Part shown: positions 10,165 through 21,199 of the stretch, in pieces | Position numbering within the stretch: position 1 is the first letter of the stretch | How the letters are laid out: every line of letters starts with the position of its first letter | From: Sepiola atlantica | Taxonomy: Eukaryota > Mollusca > Cephalopoda > Sepiida > Sepiolidae | Assembly: GCA_963556195.1 (NCBI GenBank) | Contig: OY744519.1 | Location: 33,775,301 to 33,839,300, forward strand | DNA length: 64,000 nt | Direction of reading: 5' to 3' | Notes under the pieces: generated by a model | Databases searched by the model: none | What the model was told of the DNA's origin: nothing | The model's input: the letters and a program-made list of their open reading frames with translations, nothing else | Made by a program: the position numbers and the translations under genes

Positions 10165-10548
10165 CAGGGTGGGCAAAAATAAGTGTCCTATTTTTAAAAA
10201 TTCATAACTTTTTTATTTATTGATTTAAAAAAATTTTTTTTTTAGAATAAGTAAAGGACCCCTTCCGAAGCAAGCATGAGCCGTATTAGCCCTAAGGAAC
10301 GTACCCTTATTTAGAAAACATTATTTTTGCTTAAAAAACTCAAAACAGTGTAAAAAACAATACTTTAGTTTTTGTAAGTTTTAAGAAGTGTTTTTCGGCT
10401 AAAATTTGTTTTGTTTATTTCAAAAAATCTCGGAAGGGTCAGTCTACACACACATAAAGTTTGGTGAGTTTAACTTTCATTTTGTGGAAGTTATTCAAAT
10501 TCAAGTTATTCAAATTTAAAGATAGGACCCTTATTTTTGCCCACCCTG
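10165..10548. mobile_element. Complete Tc1/mariner-type MITE, 384 bp
   Basis: Terminal inverted repeats start cagggtgggcaaaaataag at both ends. The match continues past gtcctat and weakly to about 50 bp, including the word ataactt. TA dinucleotides flank both sides (10163..10164 and 10549..10550). There is no open frame, so it is non-autonomous and would need a transposase in trans. A long (TA)n begins at the right-hand TA. Confidence 0.85.
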
Positions 10549-10550
10549 TA

Positions 10551-10552
10551 TA

Positions 10553-10648
<96 letters not shown>

Positions 10649-10652
10649 CATA
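10551..10652 (+). repeat. (TA)n microsatellite at a MITE end
   Basis: About 100 bp of TA with two TTA breaks, contiguous with the TA flank of the MITE. Confidence 0.98.
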
Positions 10653-10687
10653 CTTATGATTATAAAGTAATATAGTATATTGCGTAT

Positions 10688-10782
10688 AGATTTCCAGTAT
10701 TTAGTTCAACAGTGCTCAATACATGAGTAGAGCTTAGTAGTAGTACGAAAATCTATATATGGAAATTAAGCTACACAGAGGT
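10688..10782 (+). repeat. Dispersed repeat shared (inverted) with 19019..19111
   Basis: Common words: tcagtatttasttcaa, gtgagtag and aattaagctacacagaggyt. The 19 kb copy lies downstream of a GIY-YIG relic, so the pair may be Penelope-like element tails (inference). Confidence 0.6.
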
Positions 10783-10878
10783 GTCCATGTAACATCACAG
10801 ACAGCTAAGTTTATACTTCCCTGCGGTGATGGAATATAGACGTCTTTGTATAGCTTAGTTTCCATGGATATACCTTAA

Positions 10879-10883
<5 letters not shown>

Positions 10884-10932
<49 letters not shown>
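10884..10932 (+). repeat. (TA)n microsatellite
   Basis: Pure TA, directly abutting the 110 bp inverted repeat. Confidence 0.98.
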
Positions 10933-10940
<8 letters not shown>

Positions 10941-11171
10941 GTGATTTTATGAAGGTTTACCAAAGCATTCCTTTCAAGACACCAATGATCACCATTAAAG
11001 ATATTTTTTCTTACAAATACTATTTATTCAAATTAAATGTTTTTTCCTACACGTGTTTCACAAACATTTAATTTGAATAAATAGTATTTGTAAGAAAAAA
11101 TATCTTTAATGGTGATCATTGGTGTCTTGAAAGGAATGCTTTGGTAAACCTTCATAAAATCACATATAAAT
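10933..11171. repeat. Perfect 110 bp inverted repeat, 19 nt loop
   Basis: The left arm 10933..11042 is the exact reverse complement of 11062..11171 by eye. The 19 nt loop contains the palindrome acacgtgt. (TA)n tracts occur outside both ends (10884 and 11270). There is no coding capacity. Absence of mismatches indicates a very recent origin or ongoing gene conversion between the arms. Confidence 0.9.
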
Positions 11172-11267
11172 GCTCTGTACTCTGTAATCGAGTATCATCG
11201 AGCTTGTTTTTATTGGAACAACCCCGGTCTTCACTGAATGATCTATTTTATAAGTGAAAAATCTAAA

Positions 11268-11269
<2 letters not shown>

Positions 11270-11325
<56 letters not shown>
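11270..11325 (+). repeat. (TA)n microsatellite
   Basis: Pure TA immediately upstream of the dispersed element at 11335. Confidence 0.98.
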
Positions 11326-11326
<1 letters not shown>

Positions 11327-11334
11327 TGGAAGAA

Positions 11335-11720
11335 AATAACGGGTAAAATTCCACGAACAGAACAGTTTTGCATCACCTTTATGTCCCCTTACGAAGAATA
11401 AAATCAATACGTAATTATACTAAACTTATGTCTAGAATCCTTATTCTAATTTAGATCAAAACCCATTACGTGATTTTGATTCTAGAATTCTTGCTAAATT
11501 GGTGTCTAATGACCATGGATAAGATTCAATGTAAAACTGATACATTTGAATTTTCAAATGGGAGGTTGTGCCTATATTATGCCCTTCTAAAAACCCTTTA
11601 AAATACCACAAGGAAACTGACATTTTGGGAATATTTATTAATTGATATATAATATGTATTGTTAAAATTTTACAAACTTTTCACGCTAGATATGGCATAA
11701 ATTCGGCCCCGTTATGCCGA
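11335..11720 (+). repeat. AT-rich ~500 bp dispersed element
   Basis: Contains gaacagaacagtttt, tttatgtccccttacgaaga, tctagaatccttattctaat, catggataagattcaa and the caaatgggaggttgtgcc block. It aligns with 17497..17970 on the same strand. The end of another copy ('aagaatacccgtcccaaaac') starts at 11807. Confidence 0.7.
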
Positions 11721-12610
11721 GCAGCTAATATAGTAATAGGTAAATTAGTTTAGGAATTAAGCATGTACCGTTAAATAAACATACTTAACTTTGGTAAGAT
11801 ACAAGAAGAATACCCGTCCCAAAACAGTTATGCGGACAGGCAAGAGAACATTTCGGATCGTCGATTAGAAAAGATTTAAGTCAGACTTTAAAATTGTTAT
11901 GTTTTCAGTTTCACAAAGAAAACAAGATTTTACACCAGACTTATATGATGCAACTTTCTTTAAAATCAACCATTCCATTTGGAATAGTATTTCTATGTGA
12001 TCATATATTTAATTATTTTCTTAGTCGAAATTTATAATGACTAAATAGAGCTTTAATGGGAAAATTGTGCCAATATTTAAATAAACTAGAGATTAGAATC
12101 ATGGTGATAAATTTTGACTGTAATTAATATGAGTAATGGAAAATGTTATGGGAAAATTCAGTTTAAGTGCATTCTAAAATAAGTATGAGATGGACAATAT
12201 GTATTATATCATTATAAAATTAGTTAAACTTAGATGCACGATTAATTATCATTTATACAATCTCCATTGAGTATTACGTAAAATTACAATCAGTGACCCT
12301 GTTATATATTCTTAAAACAATACATGTTCTCACGTATACAAGCACCTTCAAGGATACATAATGTATTAAAATACAATATAAAACAGATATATTTATACAT
12401 AAAAACACACATGTACATAAAAAGTGCATATGTTTGTATTCACACACATACACCTATATATATATATAGATATACACTTATGTATACACACAATATACAA
12501 CGATATACATACATGCACGTAGTATCATTCATGGATTATCAAATACACATATGAATCGTTATAAATATGCATTAAAACGTAGAAAATATACATATATACA
12601 TAAACGCACA
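11721..12610. other. Non-coding, AT-rich, nothing firm
   Basis: Only the 'agaagaatacccgtcccaaaa' end of the dispersed family (11807..11830) and a short (TA)n at 12455 are recognisable. Confidence 0.4.

Positions 12611-12611
<1 letters not shown>

Positions 12612-12678
<67 letters not shown>
12612..12678 (+). repeat. (TA)n microsatellite
   Basis: Pure TA tract followed by (AAAT)n. Confidence 0.98.
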
Positions 12679-12683
<5 letters not shown>

Positions 12684-12963
12684 AATAAATAAATATGCTG
12701 CCTTCACGAAAACCCTTCTTTTCCATCTGTAAATCTCCTTTCACATGACACCTCATCAACGGACATTTACCAACTGGCCTTTCCACTGCCAACTTATCTA
12801 TCTATGTAATTCCTCTGATGATAAGATTTTAATCTTTGAAAAGCCTTGGCTTAAGGAAAGAATAATAAACATATTTTTTTTACCGAGTACACCTTGCATT
12901 GAACAATCGAAGTTGAAATAAATTTGTCATTCGTACATGTTTATCCCTCTTTTCTCATCTATC

Positions 12964-12967
<4 letters not shown>

Positions 12968-13054
<87 letters not shown>
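12968..13054 (+). repeat. (TA)n microsatellite
   Basis: About 43 TA units without interruption. Confidence 0.98.
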
Positions 13055-13058
<4 letters not shown>

Positions 13059-13149
13059 TTGTTTATATATGTTTTACAAATCTGGTTAAGATTATTGATA
13101 TTTTATATTTCTAGCTCATCAGGTAGTTTATAATTTATGTATGAGTAAT

Positions 13150-13389
13150 ATTTTCTTCGAAAAATTAGTGAGTTCTAGGTATAACTAATATTGTATTGTT
13201 TAAATACGAAGTTAGAGGTATTAAATGATAGAGTAACAGACCCAAGTAAGATTCTAAGTCTGATCGTGAGAGTCGTTCTGTTTACTTTTTAACTGTCATG
13301 GCAGGCGACTTCTTTTATCCAAGGCCGATAACTCTTTCTTTTGATTCAGGGGGATATTTCTTATTCTGTTCTGTTATGTTGCCCTAACA
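13150..13389 (-). repeat. Putative 3' LTR of the Ty3/gypsy element
   Basis: On the minus strand a purine tract (aaaacggggagatg, 13388..13402) is followed by tgttaggg. That is the usual polypurine tract and TG start of a Ty3/gypsy 3' LTR. The far end is undefined and no matching 5' LTR is visible, because a microsatellite cuts the 5' side at about 15475. Confidence 0.55.
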
Positions 13390-13850
13390 TCTCCCCGTTT
13401 TAGTCTTTAACTGTACCGAGTGCACTTGGGGTTAACTTGGAGGTGCTTTACTCGAGTGCGACTGCGCTTTGGCCAACTCCTGTGAATTTTTTCATAATTC
13501 CTATTTGAATTTTTCTGCATGGGAGGTGATGGAGATGGCAGTTCGAACGGAATGGTTGTTCTGTTGTCAATTAAGTTGTCTCCAGTATATCTGGGACGTA
13601 ACTGGTTTTTGTGCACAGAATTGACATCATACATGAATTGTCCATTTATGTTGCGGATGATGCTGTTACCAAGTTTGACCAGGTCTGTAATTCCGGGCAA
13701 ACACGTGTGTGCCAACTGAAAATGCTTTTGCTTTGTTAGGGCCTTGTTGTTGCCTTTATTGCTGGGGCCGTAAAGCGTCCAGTGTGGTACAGAGTTTTCG
13801 TCCCATGAGTGCCTCTGCTGGTGACATACCATCCTTCACAGCACCAGAGT
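13390..13850 (-). pseudogene. Ty3/gypsy integrase C-terminal relic
   Basis: Minus-strand frames read DGMSPAEALMGRKL then TTLDALRP, the hallmark after the integrase core of gypsy elements, followed by residues equivalent to a C-terminal chromatin- or DNA-binding tail. There are multiple stops. The open frame of 141 residues at 13407..13832 is the out-of-frame shadow of this region. The polypurine tract and LTR follow. Confidence 0.7.
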
Positions 13851-14283
13851 TTATGAGTGCTTTGATTTTGTCAAATGATTTCTGACAGTTCTACGTGCTA
13901 GGACCATTTTGCGTCTTTTGTCAATAGTTTATTTAGTGGTTATTTGATTTGATGGAGTGAAGGCAAGAAACTACCGTAGTAGCTCACCAGCCCCATAAAT
14001 GCGCGTAGACTGCTAACGTCCAATGGGGTGGAATGTGTTGAATGGCTGCCACATTAGCAGTATCTGGACGACGACTGTGACGATCAAAAATAAATATCAA
14101 GTATTTTATGGAGGGTAAATAAAAATGGCACTTTTCAGGCCGGAGCTTGAAACCAAAACCTTCGATGCGGGTTAGGACCTTGCTGATCCGTTTTGTCAAC
14201 TCCTGGTTGGATTGCCCAACAACAATGATGTCATCTAAGTACGCAGATGTACCTTCCATGCCAGTGAACATTGTGTCAATGAT
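13851..14283 (-). pseudogene. Ty3/gypsy reverse transcriptase, palm and thumb relic
   Basis: In frame with the upstream RT fragment apart from one stop (14281..14283). Contains the catalytic motif YLDDIIVVG and RPEKCHFYLPSIKYL, then, after a frameshift near 14030, SLRAFMGLVSYYGSFLP and LNKLLTKDAKW. At about 13850-13880 the sequence jumps from FDKIKALI, the RNase H connection, straight to the integrase C-terminus. RNase H and the integrase core are deleted. Confidence 0.8.
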
Positions 14284-14640
14284 CTACTGAAATATTGCAG
14301 GGGCTGTTTGTACCCCAAAATGTAAACGAGTGAATTGGAATAATACACGGTGTGTGTTTATAGTAAACAGCTCCCTGGAGGTTTCTACCACTTTGACTTG
14401 CAGATAAGCCTCTGTGAGGTCCAATTTTGCAAAGCAGGTGCCACCATTAAGTATGATGAAGAGATCATCTGGGATTGGCAATGGGTATTTGTGATCCTCT
14501 AGTGCTGCGTTGAGACTAGTTGAAAAATCAGCACACAATCGAATTGAACCATCGGCTTTTTTACTACTACAATGTGTGCTGCCCAACATGAATATGTCAC
14601 CGGTATGATGCCCTTACTTTCCTCAAGTCATTTTAGTTCT
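14284..14640 (-). pseudogene. Ty3/gypsy reverse transcriptase, fingers and palm relic
   Basis: Reads KKADGSIRLCADFS, YPLPIPDDLF, FAKLDLTEAYLQV and FTRLHFGVQTAPAIFQ, the conserved RT blocks of Ty3/gypsy elements including the first catalytic aspartate (LDLTEAY). Substitutions and a stop at the end show decay. Confidence 0.85.
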
Positions 14641-15098
14641 TGGTCCACCAGTGGCAATGCAGCACATGGCACTGGGCGTTTGGGTCGGAAAACAGGCTTA
14701 TAAAATGGTTTAAGGGACAGTGTGGCCTCTGTCTGAGTCCAGCATTCCAAGTTGTTTGTGAAGATTAGAGAAACTTGTTTCATAATGTCTTTGGTCTGGT
14801 CAATAATGCTGCTCTGAGGTGACTATCAGGATACTACCTCACATATTCGGTTGAGTGGAATGTCGTAAAGACCTAGTAACTGGATAAAGTCAAGTCCCAG
14901 ACAATTATGGTATGTATTAACTATGTATACGGTACCGACACCGTTTTGTCTTTCATTTTAATGGTAGCAGGTAATGTGAATACAGTCCCCGGAAGCACGC
15001 TGTGCTACGTAACTTGTTGGTGTCAATGAAGGCTGGTCTATGGTTTCCCATAGAGTTTGTGATACAAGTGTAATATCCGACGCAGTGTCCACTTGCAG
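14641..15098 (-). pseudogene. Ty3/gypsy protease and linker relic
   Basis: Directly downstream of the zinc-knuckle frame and in the same frame after one stop is LQVDTASDITLVS. This is the retropepsin active-site region, with DTAS in place of the more usual DTGA/DTGS. The remaining linker to RT is interrupted. Confidence 0.7.
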
Positions 15099-15470
15099 CT
15101 AAACAAGATGGCCATTCAATTGTACTGCAACATATTTTCGGTTTGATTTTTGGTTTGGAAGAAAAGTTGCTACCATACTGTTTGTATTTGTTTTGCGATG
15201 TTGTCGGTGCCTGTTATGTGAGGTTTGTCTATTATGGGTTGGTTTTTGTCCTTGAGAAGTGCAAAATCCCTCTTTATCTCCCAGTCGATTGCAGCTACGT
15301 GTCTTGAATGTACAGTTTCGGACAAAATGGCAGCTGCCACAGTTCCAGCAAGCAGTTGAGGGCTTGACAGATGTTGAAGTTGGTGAGGTGGGCCGACGTT
15401 GTTTTTGACAGAATCCGTGTGCGAATGTCTGCCTCCTCCGCCATCGCTTTCGGAAACAAAGCTTACACAC
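15099..15470 (-). pseudogene. Ty3/gypsy gag nucleocapsid relic
   Basis: Contains [13 protein letters not shown], a CX2CX3HX4C zinc knuckle that binds RNA in gag, followed by a second degenerate Cys cluster ([11 protein letters not shown]). The 5' part of gag is missing: the frame runs into a (TA)n tract at 15475. Neighbouring frames on the same strand carry protease and RT. Confidence 0.75.
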
Positions 15471-15474
15471 ACAC

Positions 15475-15562
<88 letters not shown>

Positions 15563-15647
15563 TCGTGTATATATATATGATATATATATATACGTGTGTT
15601 TATGTATATATATGTATATATATAATATATATATACGTGTGTGTATG

Positions 15648-15688
<41 letters not shown>

Positions 15689-15780
15689 GTGTGGGTATGT
15701 ATATATATACGTTTGTATATATATATATATATATATATACATATATATATGTGTGTGTGTGTGTGTTTGTGTGTGTGTTG
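15475..15780 (+). repeat. (TA)n/(TG)n compound microsatellite, ~300 bp
   Basis: CACG, then about 85 bp of pure TA, then TA mixed with GTGT, ATAC and GTATG interruptions, ending in (TG)n at 15778. It separates the minus-strand gypsy relic from a plus-strand LINE relic. Long Ile-Tyr open frames here are artefacts that read into both relics. Confidence 0.97.
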
Positions 15781-15782
15781 TT

Positions 15783-16432
15783 AAGGTCGCTGGAAAAATG
15801 ATTGGATCATTCTACTACCCCAGAAAGAATATCACTCCTGACGCAATCATCTACCTGTATAAGAGACAGATACGGCCCAAGATGGAATACTGGGCTGGTA
15901 CCGCTCGAAGTACTATTTCTTGCATTGACATAGTACAAAACCGAGTTCGCAATCTAGTGGAAGGTGATTTCTTCGCTACTTTACAGCTTCTTTCACACAG
16001 AAGAGATGCTGCTACCTTCTGTCTGATGTATCGTTATGTTCCTCGTAGATGCTCGACTTAGCTCAAATCACGGGCCCCTTGTAGAACATTCACAGTAAGA
16101 AATCATACAGCTACAACAATAACAAATAAATCTTTCTCTCCCTCTCTCTCTCTTTTTGTACCCCAAACCAAACGGAACTTTCATGAACAAAGTTTCTTTC
16201 CTAGAAGAAAAACTACGAGGCTGTTTTCCAATCGACTACAACATGGTCGTCTTCAAGTCAAATGTAAATATTGAACCCTTCTCTTTGATGATCAATTCAT
16301 CTTAAGTAATCTTCTGCCCATTCTACACATTCTTTCCAACCATCTCGTAGTGGACGATCATCGTCCAACTGACAATCTCTATAACCCTTATCCTTGAGTG
16401 GCACTCGGGCCTTGATAAGCAGTGACCATTAG
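15783..16432 (+). pseudogene. CR1-like non-LTR retrotransposon, ORF2 C-terminus and 3' end
   Basis: The frame from 15783 reads [36 protein letters not shown] and [17 protein letters not shown]. These are the conserved blocks after the RT domain of Jockey/CR1-type LINEs. After frameshifts, the end CFPIDYNMVVFKSNVN is recognisable near 16225. A short CT-rich tract (16133..16156) lies inside the coding part. Relatives: 33187..33600 (minus) and 44773..45130 (minus). Confidence 0.8.
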
Positions 16433-16960
16433 TTAAAAACAAAAAAAAAACTATAAAAAAACTTCCACCCTGCCATGCAAAAGTTTGCGAGTAAAACACG
16501 TGTCTTTTCTAACCCCGGATGAGACGATTTCAAGTTGTGAGAGAAAACGAGCAAACAAATAGCAAGTCAGACTTACCTCACCGCCTAAAATGAATTCGGA
16601 AAAAAATCTTTATAATAAAAGGTCAACGGTGGCTATTTTTCCTTTAGGTCATCAGAAATGATAATAATAATTTATATACGAAACATTAAATGACTGACAT
16701 AATTTCATGATTTTATATGAATATTTATCTAGATCAATAGCGAGTGCACAAATTGGCTAAGCATACTTTTTTCGTCTTTTTAGGAGGGTATGCAATTATG
16801 CTTCTGTTTACGTAACGAGCAGGTGGTTTCAAAACGAAAACGAGATACTACATGAAATAAAACGCATGTTTCTATCACAGTGTATGCGCGAGATAGAGAT
16901 AGAGAAACGTCTTTCAATAATTGTCCCATTGCTAGGGATACCATCTCTCTTTCTGTCTCC
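16433..16960. other. Non-coding, nothing recognised
   Basis: AT-rich, with a poly-A run at 16441. Part (16525..16680) resembles 59380..59500 (words aatagcaagtcag, aaatgaattcggaaaaaaat, aaaggtcaac-like), so it is a dispersed repeat. Confidence 0.45.
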
Positions 16961-16979
16961 CTCTCTCTTCTCTATTCTA

Positions 16980-17010
<31 letters not shown>

Positions 17011-17036
17011 TTCTCTCTCGCTCTCTCTATCTCTTT
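16961..17036 (+). repeat. (CT)n microsatellite
   Basis: Imperfect CT tract with TTT interruptions. Confidence 0.95.
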
Positions 17037-17496
17037 CTGGTTCAATTGGCTCCCTTCGCCCTTATCCTTTATGCTGGTTACTGGATACACAAGTTTTAGC
17101 TGTTTCGAAAATGCTTTCTCACTTCATGCAGTGGCTCGAAACTCTCGGCATGCCCGTGTCTCTTCTTACCATTATCATCTTCGGTGGATTCGAGAAGATA
17201 TGAAGCCTTGTGCAAAACATGCGTCCTGTGTCTATTTATAGAAACAGTTGGGTGCCCTACTCCAATCTGAACCCCCACTTCTCATCCTGCCCCGCCTCTA
17301 AGTCATAAAAAATTACCCCATCGATGTATGTGCACCCACCCACACCACCCACTATTAACATAAACCATTTGTACACAAAATAAGCATCCCCCTCTCTCCT
17401 GAACATATCTTAATACAAAAAACAAAAAAACAGAAACACTAGACCTTTGCACATGCGCAAAAGACAGTAGCACACACATCCGGTGTACGTACACGT

Positions 17497-17970
17497 AGAA
17501 GAATACCCGTTCCAGGTTGGGTAAACTGAATTCCCAAAACAGAACAATTTTTAACCACTTTATGTCCCCTTACGAAGATTTAAATCAAGATATAATGATA
17601 CTAAACTTTATGTCTGGAATCCTTATTCTAATTTTGGTCAAAATCCATTACATTATTTTGATTCTAGTAAATGCTTTAACTTAAGGGGACTTAATTCAGG
17701 GAATCTTACTTCGTTGATGTCTAATGAATACGGATCAAATTTAATGCAACTATTTTAATTTTCAAATGGGATATTGCGCCATATTATGTTCTTAAAAGCT
17801 CTTTAAAATGATTTAAAGAAATTGCGGAATATTTATTATAGTCATAGGTCACAAAATTCGGAGGTATCCGAACTTTTGCAAAGGGTTTCACAGCCCTTTT
17901 ACCACCTTTGCATAAAATTAAACTAAATATAGCACTCACTTGGACCCCTTACGCATAGCAGTTTTTTCTC
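17497..17970 (+). repeat. AT-rich ~500 bp dispersed element, fullest copy
   Basis: Starts with agaagaatacccgttcc and runs through caaaacagaacaattt, tttatgtccccttacgaag, gtctggaatccttattctaat, tctaatgaatacggatcaaa, caaatgggatattgcgcc and a distal caaagggtttcacag block to ccccttacgcatagcag. The distal end abuts (TA)n at 18027. Same family as 8120..8655 (minus). Confidence 0.7.
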
Positions 17971-18021
17971 AAACCCATAATGATCAGTTTATTCTGACAC
18001 ACAAATATATAAACATACCAA

Positions 18022-18256
<235 letters not shown>

Positions 18257-18358
18257 GCAAAATTTCATTTGTAATCTGATATCTGTTTTGATAAGCAACA
18301 TTTTATACAATATCACAACTGAGACCACAGGAGACTTGATACTCAATTTTAACACATG

Positions 18359-18560
18359 AATGATATTGCTTACCTCACACTAGACACCAGATATTACGAC
18401 CACAAAAGCACATTCAAAAACAAAGAACGCTGAATAAAAACAACACTAGCAAACCATTATTGGGAGCTCAAATATAGCGGACGCTCACCAATAATCGAAT
18501 TGATAATAATACGACAGGCCAGTACATGTAGAAATTTAGACGACCCGTGTAGATTATGCC
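18359..18560 (+). pseudogene. GIY-YIG endonuclease domain relic (Penelope-like element)
   Basis: The frame reads RYYDHKSTFKNKER, then TTLANHYWELKYSG, then PCRLCLN. The pattern RYxxHxxSF...TxLxxxxWxLK...CxLC is that of GIY-YIG domains at the C-terminus of Penelope-like retroelements, where it nicks target DNA. One internal stop, and the catalytic N-terminal GIY-YIG residues are not visible. Confidence 0.6.
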
Positions 18561-19018
18561 TGAATTAGAATTTTGAAATCCTAAATTTAAAAAAAACCCT
18601 AAAACCTATTAAACTGTAGAAGTGCAATAGCAAACCACCGGTTACACAAAATAAAATTCACCTTAGATTAACAATACATAATAAATAAATGAATAAATAA
18701 ATAATAATAAAAAAACTTAAATTAAACTAAACTAAAACCTAAAATAGAAATACAAGCAAGCACGTGTTAAAATAAGGTCACCCATTATTTCGACACAACA
18801 AAGTAACGGGGATGGGCCACCCCATAGAAAAAAGAACAATAGAATAGGAAATAGAAAGTAAAATCAACCGAACCTTTGTTCGATTGGGTAAGAGAATAAC
18901 AAATAATCTGATTGGTTAACTTGCTAGACTAAACATCACGTGTATATATAAAAACACTCGGTAACACAATATCCATGCATTTTAGCCGGACGATTCCCTA
19001 CGGAGAGTAAACGCGGAA
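18561..19018. other. Non-coding; A-rich sequence
   Basis: (AAATA)n-like A-rich stretch at 18680..18740. No recognisable gene. Confidence 0.4.
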
Positions 19019-19111
19019 GCCTCTGTGTAGCTTAATTGCCATAATATATTTTCATAACTTACTACCTAGCCCTACTCACGTATGTAGCACTATTGAAGTA
19101 AATACTGAAAA
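19019..19111 (-). repeat. Dispersed repeat, inverted copy of 10688..10782
   Basis: The reverse complement shares aattaagctacacagaggct, gagtagggct and ttcagtatttacttcaa with the 10.7 kb copy. Confidence 0.6.
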
Positions 19112-20659
19112 TTGATACATAAAAGATTATATTTCCTTATAATATTTTATGTGGATACATGAACTAATTATAATGATCTATTTACCACTGTTACAACGGC
19201 TGACTATATTTTCCGCTTTATATGACATGAATAGGGTCGCATAGCTGTTGATGTTAACCAATTGATTAATGCGCTCAGATTTGTGTTTAAATATGACTTA
19301 TGTCAGGGGTTTCGAATCGTGCGACCGGCTGAACAGTTATCTGATTATTCCATTAGGATTAAACGTATACGTATGTGGTTAATAATTAAACAATGTTTAT
19401 TATTAACTAATATATATATATATATAATGACTATTTTATTTGCTTTTGGAGAGCGCATATATTTGCTAGTGTCTCTGATGGTGTTGAAATACGTGAACTG
19501 TTTTTAATGCAGCTGGTTTAAGTAAATACTAATCATGGCCTATAGAGAGAAGAAAATGTCCTTCTAAATGGCAACATGATTACAAGATTATATCATCCGG
19601 GCGTTGGCGGTCGGGGACTAAAAAGAAAATCAAAAGGGCAGAACAACTAATTATAGGCGTTATTTTCCTCAAGTGCAATCTTCTGACATTTCAGCATCAT
19701 TTGAGATCGAGTTAAAGAAGGAGATATTTGCTTATTAATGTTTATTACAAAAGATTCGTGTCATATGACGTCACAGTTCTTGGTCTTTTGAACAACTGTT
19801 TCGGAAGTGTTATTATCTCGCAGAAAGGGCGAAACTTTGAGAATCCAATCAGAATATGCTTTAAGTCAGGCATCTTAAACTCAGGGTTAGCATAGACTAA
19901 CACAAAACTAATTACTATGGCAACCATCCTAAACTGCTTAATTGTTACTTACTTAACAACTAACGCTTACACACTGAAAAATGTGATTTTCTTTCAGACC
20001 CGACAAAGACTAATATCATGCCCTTTCTCTCCAGCCTCGCAATCTTTGGAATCATTAAAAAGTTTCTGATGATTGTAAATAAAAATTGTATCTATGTTAG
20101 TACGGATGACTGTATATTCATTGGATTTGCGGGCGGAATTAAAAATGAATTAGACTTACTTTTAGAATAAGCGAATATTCACAAATATTTTTTTTTACTT
20201 CTACACACTATAAATACGAAATAGTCTGTTCTGTTTGGCGAGATATATTACCAGTAATATAAAATAGTTGTGTGGTCTCGTGTCGAAGGAAATGAAAGAA
20301 GTAAATAGACACCCCTATTATCATTAATAATGAATACTTATGCCAGGGGCGTCCTGATGGACCGAGGCATAATAATATTGATTATTTTCCCTCACTGTTG
20401 AATTGGACAATCACTCGGTTAACAATGGAATCCCGAAGTTTGCGAAAATTTGACACTGATTAAGTCTATCTTCATATTAACGTCTCTGAACCTTTGAAAA
20501 TTGTAATGCTTCTTTGGCCGGTGTCATACTTAAATGGTGATATATCATAGATATATTTATATCTGAAATACGAAAAATGTCAATTAGTGTAAAATATATA
20601 ATTTCAAACTTTTACTGCTGTTTTGTACGACCCCGAGTGCTGGCCATCGGCAAAGGAAG
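19112..20659. other. Non-coding, AT-rich; nothing recognised
   Basis: A short (TA)n lies at 19410..19428. I see no conserved protein motif on either strand. Confidence 0.4.
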
Positions 20660-20822
20660 CAAAAACTTTAAACATATGATCAAAATTGTAATAATGATTC
20701 TAGACATAATGTCTCGTATCATGATATCTTGATTTCAATCCTCATAAAATGACATAAAAGTGGTGCTAAACTGTTCAGTTCTTGGAATTAATGATACCGT
20801 TTTGGGACGGGGATTCTTCTCA
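20660..20822 (-). repeat. AT-rich ~500 bp dispersed element, terminal part
   Basis: The reverse complement begins at the family end (agaatccccgtcccaaaac) and includes the 'tgagg..tgaaatcaag' and tctagaatcatt blocks. Confidence 0.6.
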
Positions 20823-20870
20823 TCTTATATAAAAAGTTGGCCTATATTCGAAGGAAGCATCGTTTTCTGA

Positions 20871-21192
20871 GACAACTTTGAAAAAGTAAATTTGTTTATA
20901 TAGAAAAATGAATATAAGAAAAACTGGTTAATATGTAAGGAAGCATCGTTTGGAGGAATGCAATACGCGACTCGACTCCAAAGTTCAATGACTTCGCGAC
21001 GAAAAAGTCAATGACAAGACAGACTAAAGTTCTGAGTTCGAATTTGATCAATTCGTCGCGAAGTCATTGAACTCTGGAATCGAGTCGTGTATTGCATTCC
21101 TCCAAACGATGCTTCCTTACATATTAACCAGTTTTTCTAATATTCACTTTTCTACTTTTCTATGTAAACAAATTTACTTTTTCAAAGTTGTC
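20871..21192. repeat. Large hairpin: ~135-140 bp inverted repeat, 48 nt spacer
   Basis: Left arm 20871..21003 pairs with right arm 21052..21192: gacaactttgaaaaagtaaa, ggttaatatgtaaggaagca and acttcgcgacgaa recur inverted, with a few mismatches and small indels. No coding capacity. A CR1-like tail starts right after the right arm. Confidence 0.88.
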
Positions 21193-21199
21193 CATTTAT

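Noticed and set aside
15170..16061. Open frames of 190 (minus) and 220 (plus) residues
   Set aside because: Their central parts are Tyr-Ile runs from (TA)n. The non-repetitive ends belong to the gypsy gag/protease relic and the CR1-like relic, so neither is one gene.
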